A DNA stretch of 64,000 nucleotides from Tubulanus polymorphus (GCF_964204645.1 NC_134034.1:7747414-7811413); one strand, 5' to 3'; counted from the stretch's first letter, positions 10,398-22,545 are shown. A program made the numbers and translations. Notes: generated from the sequence alone by a model not told the origin.

Positions 10398-11348
10398 CAG
10401 GGGCGGATCCAGACCGTATTAGCCGTATTGCCCAATACGGTCTAGAATTTTTAAGTGCCCTTCGAAATTTCACCGGCAATATTTTTGACGGCATTATCTC
10501 AGCAACCGCTAATTCCGTGTCCGTAATCCGGGCATAATTATAAAATTAATCGGTAAATACTGCTGCTGAGAAAGTGAGGAGAGATAATCATACTTGATAT
10601 ACCCGGTAAGGCCTTTAATCATGATAAATTAAAAAAGGCACTTAAATGAGGGCACCTCGTCCTTGCCTTTTCAGGGAGGGCTAAAGGGGCACTCGTACGT
10701 TAGAAGAGGGCACTTTACGCGGAGAATGTTGAACAAAAGGGCACTTTGCCTTTTCAAGGGGCACGCTCAGGCTTTAATTCGCGGTGAATCCTGAAGAAAA
10801 AGGCACTTTTTTACCTAATTTTTCAAATTTTAGGGGCACTTTTGGTTTGGAATACGGCACATGACATACGGATAAATGTGAAGACGAGGCAATTTTTGCC
10901 GATTGTTAACAATGAAGGGGCACTTAGCCGTATTCTGTATAATTGTTAAGGAGCACATTTAAAGGTTATAGGGGCACTAGGGAAAATATAAAAAACAATG
11001 CCAGTGTTTTTCATGGGTGTCTTCTGTGAAATTCATTGTTGATCTTGAAGTTGGCGACAACCATTCTTTCATGGGTTTGCCAGCTTCATTTTTATCCGCA
11101 TCTGTTGAAATCTCGTCTCGGATTCGTTTATTCTGGATTGCTCTGCTAGTCTCTAGAAGCCCTCTAAAAGCCTTTAAATGGTACCATATTTTCAAAATTT
11201 TCTGGGGGATGGCCAGACCCCCCCACCACGAAAGACTTCAAACCTTCGACGCTCGCATTGACCTGGATACTGGGTGTGCCCTAAGATCAGAAAGTGCCCT
11301 TAAATTTCTTGCCAATACTGTCTACCCATCCCCCTGGATCCACACCTG
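10398..11348. mobile_element. Non-autonomous TIR transposon (hAT-like) rich in GGGCACT
   Basis: Ends are CAGGGGCGGATCCAG (left) and CTGGATCCACACCTG (right), an imperfect inverted repeat of the CAGGGGCGGATCCAG type common among animal hAT-like elements. TAGGT lies directly outside both ends (10393-10397 and 11349-11353). Inside, about a dozen copies of GGGCACT or close variants occur in one orientation (for example AGGGGCACTCG, AAGGGCACTTTG, AGGGGCACTTTTGG), looking like subterminal protein-binding sites. There is no transposase. A hAT would normally give an 8-bp duplication, so the superfamily is uncertain. Confidence 0.65.
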
Positions 11349-11559
11349 TAGGTTATTTATTTCGTATATATTCCTTGTTGAATGAATGCAACCGCAAATT
11401 CTAAGAATAAATCTCCCGCGCAGCGCTATTATATACAATTATTGATTTGTTGAAACTCGCGCCGACAGGTGGCTTGATGTTTCGTAACGATGTTGTATAT
11501 AAGCAATTTAGAGATTGTAGCACCGGTTAAGACGCTTTTACGGTCTGTTCATTAAGTGT

Positions 11560-11937
11560 GCTATGATCTCAACTTTTCCTCAAAACTACAACCACTAACA
11601 GGTACCCACCCCTCCATTTTCTCAACGGATCTAAACGAATCACAAGAATGATAAAAATAGATATCCAACCGTGGATTTCCGTGTTTCCATGTAAGATTTT
11701 CGTCCCGTTATGACAGTGCTTCATTATGGATGGCCAAAAAATCTGATGACCTTCGGGTCAGACCCTGAAGGTAACCCCCAAAGTTCTCATACATGGTATC
11801 ATTTGAAAGCTTGTGAAAAAAGCTTTCATGAAATACATACAGCATGGGGTCTCATATCTAATGAGTTATAAATTTTTCCCCTTGCAAGGTCCAAAATCTC
11901 TCATAGGCCGAAAAATACCTGCCGGTTAAAGGGTTAA
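11560..11937. mobile_element. piggyBac-type MITE, family B, right part
   Basis: Ends GCCGGTTAAAGGG followed by TTAA at 11934-11937. The internal text (CATTATGGATGGCCAAAAAA, then TCTGATGACCTTCGGG) matches the copy at 27220-27645, whose left end is TTAA then CCCTTTAACTGGC. The upstream TCAACGGATCTAAACGAATC-type text also matches 29070-29125, so pieces of this family are scattered. The left end is not clear here. Confidence 0.55.
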
Positions 11938-12763
11938 GAAAAAAAGACCATTTCTGATTTGCAGTAAAATTTGCTAGCAATGGTCGAGTATTACCAAAAT
12001 AATGAACACCAAAATCCTTTTGTTACGTGGTTCACTTTCACCTGTGACTTACGTACCACAGATTCGCTATGTGGTACACGCTTTTTAACCTTGGGAATTT
12101 ACCATCAAATTCAGATCAGATTATCATCAGAACGTACTGCAGAATAGAAAAGCAGGCTTTGTTAAGCAATTGGTAGGATATCCAAATTTTATTTGAGCTT
12201 TTCCTGAAAAACCTATATAAATCATGCTAATTAGGTCACGTAAAGCACATAATCCGTATAAAAATCTATCTTTTTTATCCCCAAAATGTTAGCCCACTAT
12301 GTTGCTCTCTGTGGGTACAGTATACCCCTTTCTTAACACTTCCAGTATCAGTAGGGGTTTTAGTAAGATCACCAAAAACTTCTATTTCTGTCTCAGTATG
12401 GTGGGTGGGTATATGGCCAGTACTGAAAGAGTTAGGCCTAAACGATTTCAGCTGAACAGAATTATTGAAGAAATTCAATAAAATCAGTGTTTGCATTAGA
12501 AGCCGGGTCCCGGGTCAAAGTCCCGACAACTTGTAAAATCGGACCCAACAACTTTTTTCAACCCGATGCGATTTTTCGTTCGCATTCTAAGCGCTAGATC
12601 GTTTTCTGACGCTACATAGTATGACCGATGTCACCGGATGTATCGCACATTTTGATTGGTTTAAATCGTCTGTGAAATGGCATTTCGTCTGATCTCCTCC
12701 AATGAACGGCCGTTTAAGAATACGACGACGCGGAAGTGAAACGAGTCATCGTGAACATCAAAC

Positions 12764-15700
12764 ATGAAGCGGAATTCCATGAATTCGCCAGGGATTCTGA
12801 AGTATTTTAAACGTATGTTGTTGATATTTTTCCTGAATTAAATCGCCGAATGTGTAGTAGAATTTCAATTAATCAGTTGACACGTTTACATCCCTTTCAT
12901 TGCTTCTGATTATCGGCGGCGACGACGAAAAAAGCTGCAGGCTTAAATTCAAATTCAAATTAAGTAGTTTATTCACTGCTCGAAAAAAACATTAAACGAT
13001 GTTTAATACCTCATGATATAGCCCAAACCAGAAGGATTTCTTCAGTGTGTCATTATTTTTAATCCTATTTCTCTGACAGAACAGTGACTTTTCTGCTTAG
13101 CAAGCCTGTCAGACACAAGTTTATAACTAAAAAAAGTCAAACGAGTTAGTAGTTGTCCTCTTCTCACACTCACAGTTTCAGTTAATGGATGAGAGTGGTC
13201 CTATTTAAGACTAGTTGTTGCCCTCGACAAATTAAGGAGGCGTATAGATTTAAAATTATTTTTACAGATGGGGGCTAGACTTGGTATGGTCAGCTGAGTA
13301 TGGTAAGATTATAATACTGTCAGGTGGTGGTCTGCTTGTTTCATATTATTTATATTCATATAAAATAACATGTCTGTCTGTTGTTGTTGTCTGTCTGAAA
13401 TTGTACTGCACATGCACTTATTTTGTTTTCTTAAAGGGCCTGTCCGTGATATCATACCAACAGTGCTGCTATTTCCAGAACTCAAACTTTGCATGATGAA
13501 ATAAACTACCCATTGGGTATGCTTCAATTTGGAAATTTTTTTATTTTGTCCCCGAAATCACTGACAGACCCTTTAAGATACAACCTATCTCCACAGTTGG
13601 ACTTGTTAAGTCAGTGTGATCTATCTTTACAGGGTCTGAAACAACAGTACCGGTTCAGGAGCCAAACAATGAAGTGGCATCAAGGCAGACTCAATCGACA
13701 GTACTGGTACAGCAGCCAAACAACAATGAAGAGGCATCAAGGCAGACTCAATCGACAGGTAATGGCACCTTATTAAGGCCAAAAATAATTTCTTGTCAAC
13801 AGCGATACAGCATTACTTATGTCTTGGCCTACATTTTGATTACACCATGTTTTCATTCTGTTTTAGGATCAGATGAGCAGGCAACTACATGTGGCAAGAA
13901 CCAGCAGCAGAGAAATGGGATAACTGAATCAGGTAAATTAATTGAAAGTAAAAATTTAGATTTTAGCCCATGTCTTGATGATATGTGGTATGTGTTGGTG
14001 TACCTACCCAAAGACATCTGCTGACAATTTGGCGAATTGTGACATAAGTTGTTACCCAATACATAACTCCTAAATGCATGCTTGGATTGAATGGTCTAAA
14101 CAGTATATAAAAGCAACACTTTACTTAATAGTTTTTCTTTACAATTTTTCAGAGATCAGGTCGTTATTTGATACCTCTAAAGACCAGATTCATTCTGCTG
14201 ACATCTGTAAACATAACTGTCTGCATGTTTCATCAAAGGACAAACTCGAGTATACAAAAGGCACCCGGATTATCAAATTCTATCATGATTGGTTTTTGAT
14301 TAAGGAAGCATATGATGCAGTGACTGACACTAAGTGGCTGGTATACCAGGAAAATGTAGGCATGTTCTGTGTACTATGTCGGAAACATGATGGAATCAGT
14401 GAGACTAACAAAAACAAAGTGTGGGTCAGTGCGCCATGTCAAAAGATAAGGACTGATGCGATATATGATCATCTAGGATCGGAAAAGCACAAAGACTGTG
14501 TTAAGGCGGAATTACTTCAAAGAGGATCACTCTTCCAAAAACAGATTGACCAGAAAAGTGCATACAAAAATTCTGTTTTAAAAATGGCATTTGAGTCTTT
14601 GTATTATGTTATGAAGGAAGAAGTTGCACTGCTTAAATTCCATTCACTTCTTCAACTGATTAGCAGATGTGGTGTTCCCAGTATAGATCTGTTTGACTAT
14701 TCTTCGCCAGCTTCTATAAGAGAAATGGCTGTATGTATAGGCAAGGTAATAAAATCAGAGTTCATGAGTCAAATCAAAGATAATAACCATGTGTTTGGTC
14801 TATTGACTGATGAAGTTAGTGAAATTAGTGTCAAAGAACAGCTTGTTACTTTCATTAGGGCAGTGTCAAGGTCAGGTAAATCCCAAACTAACTTTTTGAC
14901 CATTGATGAGTTGACTGGCTCTGCAAATGCTGATAATATTGTTAAAGCCTTGACCTCAGTAATCGAGGACAATGGTTTGGATGAAGGCATGATGACAAGC
15001 TTTGTCTCTGACGGAGTTTCTACGTTTACTGGCAAACACAATGGGGTAGCTGTACAGTTGAAAAGTAAATTCAACTCTGCTATGTTGCCAATCCATTGCA
15101 TTTGCCACAAACTGGCTTTGGCAAGTGCTGATGCTGATCAGTCTTTAGATATGATTAAAAATGCTGTCCAATTGTTAACAAATATTTGGAGATTTTTTGA
15201 AAATAGTCCTAGAAGGACATCAAATCTTGTCAAAGTTCAAAGCCAGTTGAAGGCCCTGGCAGTAGATTCAAATTCTGTAGATTTTGTCAGTACTAAAATT
15301 AGGAAAGCATGTAGGACAAGATGGCTATCGATTGAACAATCTCTAGTATCCCTATTATCAAATTTTGTAGCGGTTTTACAAACGTATTGAGAAAGAAGAG
15401 AGAGATGAACCATTAGCAATAGGCCTCTTGCAGCAACTAAACAGTAGTAAAACCCTTGGGGTTCTTTACATATTGAATGTAATTGTGCCAGTTCTGGCAT
15501 CTCTCAGTTGTTGCTTCCAGGCTTCGGAACTAAATTTCAGTACGCTAAAGCCAGCTATTGCTGCTGCCAAAAACAAGATAGTGTCTGAGCCTGATCCAAT
15601 CATCAAATTGAAAAGGGACATAGCTGATGATGGGATCTTTAAATCTTTAGAACTTCAGTTAAACGAAACGACTGAAAAAAGTCTTGTGAATCTGTACTCA

Positions 15701-16623
15701 AAATACAAACTGTCGGTGATTGACAATATTGATGCCAGGTTTGAAGGATGTCTTGGCGTATTAGATGCATTTGGCATATTTGATCCAACACTTATTCCTG
15801 ATGAGCATACAGTTGAATTTAGTTCCTATGGGAAAGCAGAGTTACCTGAAATTGCTAATCATTTCTTCCCTGGTAATAATGACAAAAGTAGAAAATTACA
15901 CTTGGAGTATGATGGCTTCAAATACCAACTTTTGAAACAAAAGAAAATTGAGGCTCGTATCAAAGAAGAAAAACAGAGAAAAAGTTCATGTGAGAAAAGT
16001 GCAAAAAAATCAAAAAAGCCAAAACATAGTGATATGGAAATTGAAATTGAAACCCCCTGGAGAGATTATGTGATAAAGTGTTTTCTTATGTCACCTACAG
16101 TAATTTCTACCCTATTATAGCCCAGTTATTAGAAATAGTGCATTCTGCACCTATTTCAAATGCGTGGCCTCAAAGGGGTGCTAGTGCCGTTAAACGCATA
16201 AAAACCAAAGCAAGAAACAGGATGTCTAATAAAGTTCTCAATGCACTGATGCAGGTTTCGATCAATGGCCCTAAATCTGATCAAGCAAGTTCAATAATCA
16301 ACAAAGCTGTTGATCATTGGCTCTCAAGTAAAACTAGGCGAAAGTTACCAAAACAGCAGAATCAAACTGTGACCATGGATTCCACTGCATCAGTTGCATC
16401 TTCAGTCTGCTCAGTATCTGTTCAGACTGAAGATATTGATTCATTAGACATCACTGATGATGAGACTGATGATGAGGCTGATGATTTCGTGGAAGAAGCG
16501 ATTTCTATAGCTAGCACTTCACCAATAGAAATGTCTGCTTCCACCAGTGAGGAGCTAATGAAATTATTTGGTCTTGGCACTGATAGTGATGATAATGATG
16601 AAGATGAATTTGATGGTTTTTGA
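12764..16623 (+). pseudogene. hAT transposase-derived ZNF862-like protein, four exons, two frameshifts
   Basis: Exons 12764-12812, 13633-13758, 13867-13932 and 14153-16623 have good splice sites and consistent phase 1 joints. Exon 1 reads MKRNSMNSPGILKYFK, the short SxxxYFK start seen in ZNF862-type proteins. Exon 2 carries a duplicated EEASRQTQST-like segment. Exon 4 has a TTF-type zinc-finger region (WLVYQENVGMFCVLCRKHDG, then H...H), a hAT ribonuclease-H-like core (VFGLLTDEVSEISVKEQLVT, TSFVSDGVSTFTGKHNG, PIHCICHKLALASADADQ, ACRTRWLSIEQS) and the hAT C-terminal dimerisation block (APISNAWPQRG). The end is acidic (DDETDDEADDFVEEA). A +1 shift near 15375-15390 and another in the TTTT run near 16078-16090 break the frame; these could be sequence errors. 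About 900 codons in all. It could be an autonomous element gene or a domesticated host gene. No TIRs were found. Confidence 0.85.
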
Positions 16624-16655
16624 ATGAAAGAATTTTTGAAAGAAAGAATTTTCTG

Positions 16656-16661
16656 AATAAA
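16656..16661 (+). terminator. Poly(A) signal AATAAA of the ZNF862-like gene
   Basis: AATAAA lies 33 bases after the TGA at 16621-16623, the expected spacing for a cleavage signal. It supports the gene model ending here. Confidence 0.6.
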
Positions 16662-16929
16662 GAAACAACATTTGTATGACAATAATATGATTATTTATTT
16701 ATTTATTATCGAAAAAAAGTTGAGTTTCATATGAGATAATCTTATAAAACTGAGTTTGTTAAAATTATCTCATCTGACTTACCTTTTGCTGAAATAGACA
16801 GGTGATCATGCATGACCAGAAATTTAGTGTATCTCTTAATTCTGTCATCTTGATGAAGAATGTTTGGATTTCTGAGAATGGTTTTCTGAGAATATTTTTG
16901 TGCTAAATGCTCTCAGAATGCATCAAATT

Positions 16930-17095
16930 GGCTCTTAATTTTCAAAATTTTCCTGGGGGGTACCCCCAGACCCCCCCCCCATGTAGAGGGAGTACATCCC
17001 CCTCGAGCTCCCCCTGCTCGCCGCTTCGGGGCTCGAATCGCGCGACTAGGGTGACCCTACAACATAAAACTCTGGGAAGAAAAGGAAGACAGTGA
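16930..17095. repeat. GC-rich repeat remnant with CCCCCAGACCCCC
   Basis: TTTTCAAAATTTTCCTGG followed by GGGGTACCCCCAGA and a C run matches 11189-11226 inside the GGGCACT element (TTTTCAAAATTTTCTGGG, then CCAGACCCCCCC). It is followed by a CCCCTCGAGCTCCCCC segment. It is probably a fragment of the same transposon group. Confidence 0.5.
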
Positions 17096-17659
17096 AATAT
17101 GGGTTCAAAGGTTCAGCTATTATCTGGCTCCTGACCTGGTGCCAATAATTTGGTCATGAATATATCTCATCAAGGGCTGATGTCTGGTAAAATGAATCAT
17201 CAGTTCAGTTAATCCCTATCACAACATTGGACTTGGCCTTGGGATAAAAGTAACAAAGAGGACCGTAGTAGCATAACCTGTCATAACTCACTTAACCTAC
17301 CCACTTTATGATGCAACAGTGAAAACACAGAGTTGGGAGAGAACCACCCCAGTAAGAACATGGCCTGCCAATAACCCCGAAAATATATATTTCACGCATA
17401 TGCAATACACGTTGCATGTAAATATGAAGGCAGCTTGACCTATAGGATAGGAACAATATATTCTAAGTATCCAATATGACCAGCAGCAATCTTGCATGTG
17501 AACACAATTGAAATTGATGAATCTCTTTGTACACCATTTTTGTAAAAGAAAATGATGATTTTCAATTTTGCACCATGTAGGATGAAAAAGCACCAGTCAG
17601 GCATCTTGAATGCAACTATGCCCAAAATATTACTCATTTCAAATGAAATTAAAGGCTGT

Positions 17660-17810
17660 ACCTCAGAATCTGTGTCTAGGGTAGATACATGGATAAATAA
17701 TATCCAGCAAAGTGTCTGAAAATTTCTGAAAATAACTGGATTCCTTCTACAGATAGGCAGAAGAAAAGTGAAAGCAACACCAGCTGCGAAGTCCCGACTG
17801 GATTAGAAAA
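17660..17810 (+). repeat. Tail piece of the 154-bp-monomer family
   Basis: GTGTCTAGGGTAGATACATG, then ATAACTGGATTCCTTCTAC and AAGTGAAAGCAACACCAGCTG match the 3' tails at 43405-43560 and 63260-63300. No monomers precede it. Confidence 0.55.
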
Positions 17811-17915
17811 TTATGGAAAGTAAAAATTAGAGATCACTCGACCAATAATGTTTGTCTGATGATGTGGTAATGCCATTCTCATTCGACAATATCTAGAAAT
17901 GGAAAAAGCAAATAC

Positions 17916-17991
17916 CTAGATTCAGTGTCCAAAGAGGAGTATCTGATTCACCTCCATAGTTGAAGCCCCCTCCAAATATGCAAAGGTTATC
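17916..17991 (-). CDS. Kelch-repeat protein, exon E
   Basis: A 76-nt exon: acceptor CTTTTGTAG at 17992, donor GTATTT at 17915, phase 0 in and 1 out. It encodes DNLCIFGGGFNYGG (diglycine of a kelch blade) and DTPLWTLNL (the conserved blade tryptophan). It joins exon D upstream (PVVM then DNLCIFGG) and exon F downstream (LNL then ETLTWEIF) without breaking either frame. Confidence 0.8.
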
Positions 17992-18149
17992 CTACAAAAG
18001 TAAATATATTTAGATATGTTTTATTCAGAATTGATAACCATGATTTATTCATCTCATTACAAAATAAAGGACCAATGGTCCAGTTGCCGGTCAAACTAAT
18101 TACATTGTACTTAGTCTGGTTAGGTGTTATGAAATGGGTTTTTTACATA

Positions 18150-18240
18150 GTATAGTAGTTACGTTCTTCTCCTCATCTGGATTATTAAAGAGACATTCAA
18201 CACAGGATCACTTCCATTAGAAAGCTCAGCTTGCTATAGG
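18150..18240 (+). repeat. Dispersed repeat shared with 34465-34555
   Basis: CATCTGGATTATTAAAGAGA, ACATTCAACACAGGATC and CTTCCATTAGAAAGCTC correspond to CAACTGGATTCAGATTTAAG, ACGTTCAACAAAGGATC and CTTCCGATAGAGAGCAC near 34477-34540. No function visible. Confidence 0.45.
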
Positions 18241-18608
18241 CCTATAGTCACTACAACATTCGCACAGCATGAATGGATCGACCAGGACAAAAGTACAACC
18301 TTTCAGCTGATGATGGAATCGACAAAAAGGCAGTTTTCATCTATTCGTTTCATAGGGCTAACTATTAAATAAATAAAATTTCTCAAATCTAATTTCTTCG
18401 TTAAATCAAATCTTAGGCTAAAAAAATGAAACCTGCTTTCCCCACAGCGGCCGGGTCGGAAAAAATCATGCTGAAAATTTGTAACCAAAAAGAAACTTTC
18501 CATGATGGGTTTCGGTATTGACTTAGAACTTAAAAAGTGAATAACCGTGTTGATGCGGTGCATGTTGAATCCATACTGTCAAGGTAAAACGTCAGTATGT
18601 ATACTTAC

Positions 18609-18673
18609 CATGACCACTGGATACAATCCGCTCCTGGCACAATCGCCAAGAACCCATGGCATAGGCCAATGAC
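18609..18673 (-). CDS. Kelch-repeat protein, exon D
   Basis: Donor GTAAGT at 18608 is strong. The acceptor (TTCTGCAAG before 18673) is the weak part of the model; GATGTGAAG a few codons upstream is an alternative. It encodes WVLGDCARSGLYPVVM, the G..(P)aRSG..vV stretch that precedes a kelch diglycine, and continues in phase into DNLCIFGGG of exon E. The entry phase does not match exon B at 39.8 kb if the first acceptor is right, so at least one exon is missing between them. Confidence 0.6.
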
Positions 18674-19587
18674 CTTGCAGAACATGGGGTACAAGCTTCA
18701 CATCCATGATTCAATACGAGTATTTTGAAGCTGTTCGCAGACTGAATCTTAAAGAGCAAGTGCCATCAAAACAGAATATTGTGTAAAATCCATTTTCAAA
18801 TGTGTTGTGTTCACAAATATCAAATAAGGAACTGGTTTGATTTTAGTTGAGCCATTACTGAGAAATACGATTTTTAAGTTGGCAATTTCAGCATGTGTTC
18901 TCAGTTATTGTTTATGTTAGCAGGTGCGTGTTTCTGACGTTATCTCTGACAAACGCTCGCAACTTCCAGTCATTTCACTAGACATTTCATGCAGTTTTTT
19001 ATTGTTAGGGGAGTGATTTGAATTAATAAACTCTTACCATTGTATATACCATAATTCCAGTTACTTTTTTCGATAAGTCAGATCTCAGGTTGTTATATAT
19101 ATACTTAAGTTTCTTCTGGTTAAGAAATCACGGAAAGTTCAATTTTGATGGCATTTGCCCTTTAAGACAAACTGCTAGCTGTACCCTGAGGGTCTATACC
19201 TAGTCTAACGATTGACCAAGTGGAACAGGAAAACAAAATTCACCAGCAGCAGAATGACAGTTAAATAATATTAACCTATTAGCACTCACTGTGTAGTGTC
19301 AATTACTCCTCAGAAAAATCAAGGAAACAAACTAATTTTGAGTTCTCTTTCTATGATTGAAAATACTGGATTTCCTGTTGGTTTTAATGTATCACAAGTT
19401 TGGTTTATTTTGTAGTAAACAAACAGGGCTTTCAAATGACTTGATGAGGTAGGCCAACAAAATCGTGACCTTTTGACCTCCCCGAAATTCATACTGACCT
19501 GCTGAAAGGGTATGTCCAGAATATGGAATGTGACAAGCATATCTATTTTCAACATTTATGTAGGAAGTTACAGTTATTTGGTCTCAT

Positions 19588-20173
19588 ACACTAGAGTTTG
19601 ATATAAAGCCAAATTTGACCAAATGGGCAACAAAAGAGTGACCATTTGACCCCTCGATGAGATTTGTTCATATCACCAAATTCCATGATATTTGCTATTT
19701 CTATGATATGTAGAGACAACAGGAGAATAAAGTTTAGATATCAATGAATAAAACGGCTGCACAGAATATGTGTTTACATAAAAAATGTATTTGAATGAAG
19801 AGAACCGAGAAGGGCCAAAATTTTTTGACCTTTTTACCTTTTGAACAATAAAAGTTGACAAATTTACATAGTAAACCAAAATTCTCTGTTTCACAGGCAG
19901 ATGTGTTTGGAAATAACACTAAAAACTATTTGAATACACCACTCTGAACCTAACATCACTATTTACATGTAAACTAATCTTCAAATCTCATACACACTAG
20001 AGTCTCATACACACTAGAGTTTGATATAAAGCCAAATTTGACCAAGTGGGCTACAGGAAAGAGACCATTTGACCGCTCGATGAGATTGGTTCATATCGCC
20101 GAATTCCATGATATTTGCTATTTCTATGATATGTAGAGACAACAGGAGAATAAAGTTTAGATATCAATGAATG
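19588..20173 (+). repeat. Two direct copies of a 163-bp repeat
   Basis: 19588-19750 and 20011-20173 are nearly the same, starting ACACTAGAGTTTGATATAAA and ending AGTTTAGATATCAATGAAT, 423 bp apart. Differences are scattered substitutions. The second copy abuts the tandem pair at 20181. Confidence 0.85.
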
Positions 20174-20180
20174 ATAAATT

Positions 20181-20660
20181 GCCCATGGGCAAAGTGTAGT
20201 TTACCTTGAAAGCTAGAGGTTGTTTTGAGTAAGGGAATTGCTTGAAAATATTTTGAATTCGTGACTTCAAAGTTCTAGAAGTTTATATTGTATTTTATCT
20301 TTCTTAAAGAATTATTTTGTAGTGAAATAAGACCAAAGATAAACATTTGTTTATGGTTTACGTCCAAAATTTCGAAGAGTACAGATAGGTGCGGCAGGGA
20401 AACTATTTTATATTTTCAAATACATAGCCCATGGGCAAAGTGTGGTTTACCTTGAAAGCTAGAGGTTCTTTGGAGAAAGGGCATCGCTTGAAAAATCTTT
20501 TTAATTCGTGACTTCAAAGCTCTAGAAGTTTATATTGTATTTTATCTTTCTTAAAGAATTATTTTGCAGTCAAATAAGACCAAAGATAAACATTTGTTTA
20601 TGGTCTACGTCCAAAATTTCGTAGGGTACAGGTAGGCACGGCATTGGAAACTTTCAAAGA
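20181..20660 (+). repeat. Tandem duplication, unit 246 bp
   Basis: Copies start GCCCATGGGCAAAGTGTAG at 20181 and GCCCATGGGCAAAGTGTGG at 20427. Both contain GAATTATTTTG and AAGACCAAAGATAAACATTT and end GGTACAG/AGTACAG with GGCAxxG. Identity is high by eye, so the duplication is fairly recent. Confidence 0.85.
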
Positions 20661-20919
20661 AATATTTTTCACAATATGAAAAAATATTCAAATCAAATTC
20701 ATATGATGTCACATATCAGAGGGTGGCTGAGTATTGAGTCTTGCAAACGAAACCTTTCCAATGTATGGCCGCGGAAGCTAAAACCGGGGCGTAGTATTAG
20801 ATCGTTTTAACTGGAATTTGGAATTGGATCTGGAATTAACCACTACAATATTCAGACATTGACCTATACCTATAGTTTGCTGCTTAGTATTTTCAGGTCA
20901 CAAACAGGAAACAAACAGA

Positions 20920-21260
20920 AAACACAGCGCTTTTCTGCTACGACGGTTATTCAGCATGTTATCATACCAAACGTGCACGTGCCAAGCAGCGTTACAGCAT
21001 CACCATATAGTAGTCTGTATGAGCGTGTGTTTGTGTGTGCAACAGTAGCACTCCCGCGCACATGGAGACCTTGTATAGTGAACGTTCGCTTCACTTCAAT
21101 CTCAATCAACACATTCACCGGGTATTAAAATGAAACAATACCTATGGCGATATGTGAAATAATTATATTCTCACCAGCAATGAGCATTTAAAATTCGCAC
21201 ATATAAGCACCTAGTCCAATGAAACGTTCGCCATTAATGGCTTTCCCATAATTAATTTAG
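20920..21260 (+). repeat. Dispersed repeat, copy 1 (also 22910-23230)
   Basis: Shared blocks with 22910-23230: CCAAGCAGCGTTACAG/GCAAGCAGCGTTACAG, GGTATTAAAATGAAACAATA/GGGATTAAAATGAAACAATA, TTCTCACCAGCAATGAGCAT and AACGTTCGCCAT. A third, short match lies at 59815-59875. Open frames in it are not conserved between copies. Confidence 0.7.
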
Positions 21261-21518
21261 TAGCACCGGAATTCCGTATCTCCCAAAAACAGCCAATCAC
21301 ATTCGCTCGTAGAGACAACGCCCCCCAATCAAGGTCATTGTAATTTTATACGCGAGAGCTAAGAATTTTCCCGCCAAAAACTGTTTTTCGTAGAATTTTA
21401 ACAATGTTGACCATGTCATCGACGGAGGTTCGTCATGTCTTCAATCGCATCGATTATACGTCGTTTAAGCCGAGAACCATTGAAACAAATGCTCACATAA
21501 AAAACGATCTAAATATTA

Positions 21519-21806
21519 CCCTTTCAGTGCGTCTACACCGCAGTGCGGTGTATGAATCGGTGATGGATTTTGCTAGTACAACGCACCGCGGTGTATTGAT
21601 GTAATTAGCAATTAGTTTTTATCTCTATTCAAAGATGGCAGCACTTGTCAAACATGGTGAAATATTAGTAACTAACGATATACTACGCCACGGTGCATAC
21701 ACACTATAGTGGTATTCCCGTTATTCAACACACTAAGGTGGAATTTTTCAAAATTTTCATATTATCTCCTGCACTATAGGGTATTGTTTACTCAGCACTG
21801 AAAGGG
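21519..21806 (-). mobile_element. piggyBac-type MITE, family A, copy 1 (288 bp)
   Basis: Ends CCCTTTCAGTGC and GCACTGAAAGGG, preceded by TTAC and followed by TTGA (a decayed TTAA). Exactly the same length as, and inverted relative to, the copy at 25473-25760. It contains the palindrome ACACCGCAGTGCGGTGTA and variants (CACCGCGGTGTA). Confidence 0.85.
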
Positions 21807-22330
21807 TTGAAAAGGGCATATTTTGTGCACAGGCTCGGGGTGTAATGTTTAAAAGGACACTTACACTATTTCAAAAAGGGCCATTTCCACCTGATTTATG
21901 TTGAAAAGGGCATTTTTACCGGTCAATTTGAATGAAAGGACATAGTAATGGGCCCTATATAATTTAGCACTTGTTCAATTTTGAATATTTTGTTTTTCTT
22001 ATCCAATTTTAGTAACCAAAAGAAAGATCACGATAGTAACAAGCTTAGAATTATACAGCAGCCATGTAAGGTTTGTTTTGATTATTGTATACTCATAACT
22101 GTACAACTGTTCGCCTAGCTTGCTGTAAGCAGGAGTACTTCGATCAATATGAATGGCTTACCTACAATGAAGAGCAAGACTATGTCCTTTGTATTAATCG
22201 AAGTTCAGTTTTCTCCTCCGATAAATTAGTGCAGATCAAGAGATTTGACCCTGCTTTCGTTACAAGAGGTTACAACAACTGGAAAGAGGTATCTGGATTT
22301 ATGACAAAACACAATTTGACAAAGGATTGA
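21807..22330 (+). pseudogene. hAT-type TTF zinc-finger fragment with GGGCAT repeats upstream
   Basis: 22085-22330 reads YFDQYEWLTYNEEQDYVLC, then KRFDPAFVTRGYNNWKEVSG and FMTKHN. That is the N-terminal TTF zinc-finger layout of many hAT transposases (W-L-Y-x-E, later F..GF.NWK....HN). The second zinc cysteine is not in place and TGA follows KHNLTKD, so only a damaged fragment remains. Upstream, 21807-21960 carries several AAAAGGGCAT / AAAGGACA units like hAT subterminal repeats. No transposase core follows. Confidence 0.6.
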
Positions 22331-22439
22331 CTCGCACAGAGAGGCATACAAAATTTTCATTGGAAGGCAGAAACAAAAGAACTAGTACGATAACCACACT
22401 CAAACGTGGTGAACAGATGATCAGATATAAAACCCACTA

Positions 22440-22545
22440 TTTACAAATTAAAAGAAATCTAAAATCGAGAATTTATTTGTTGAAACAATCTAAAATGTAA
22501 AAACACGACGTTTCGATCTCACCCTAGAGATCATCGTCAGGCGCT
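22440..22545 (-). repeat. 3' tail of a retroelement with CTGACGA-stem-GAAAC motif
   Basis: On the minus strand, CTGACGAT is followed by the stem GATCTC/GAGATC around TAGGGT and then GAAACGTCG, then a run including CAACAAATAAATTCTCG. The same arrangement recurs at 33832, 60064 and, weaker, 61973. See the findings for the ribozyme-like reading. Confidence 0.5.

Noticed and set aside
11017-11385. A 122-aa plus-strand ORF
   Set aside because: It lies inside the GGGCACT non-autonomous element and runs across its right terminus, so it is not a gene.
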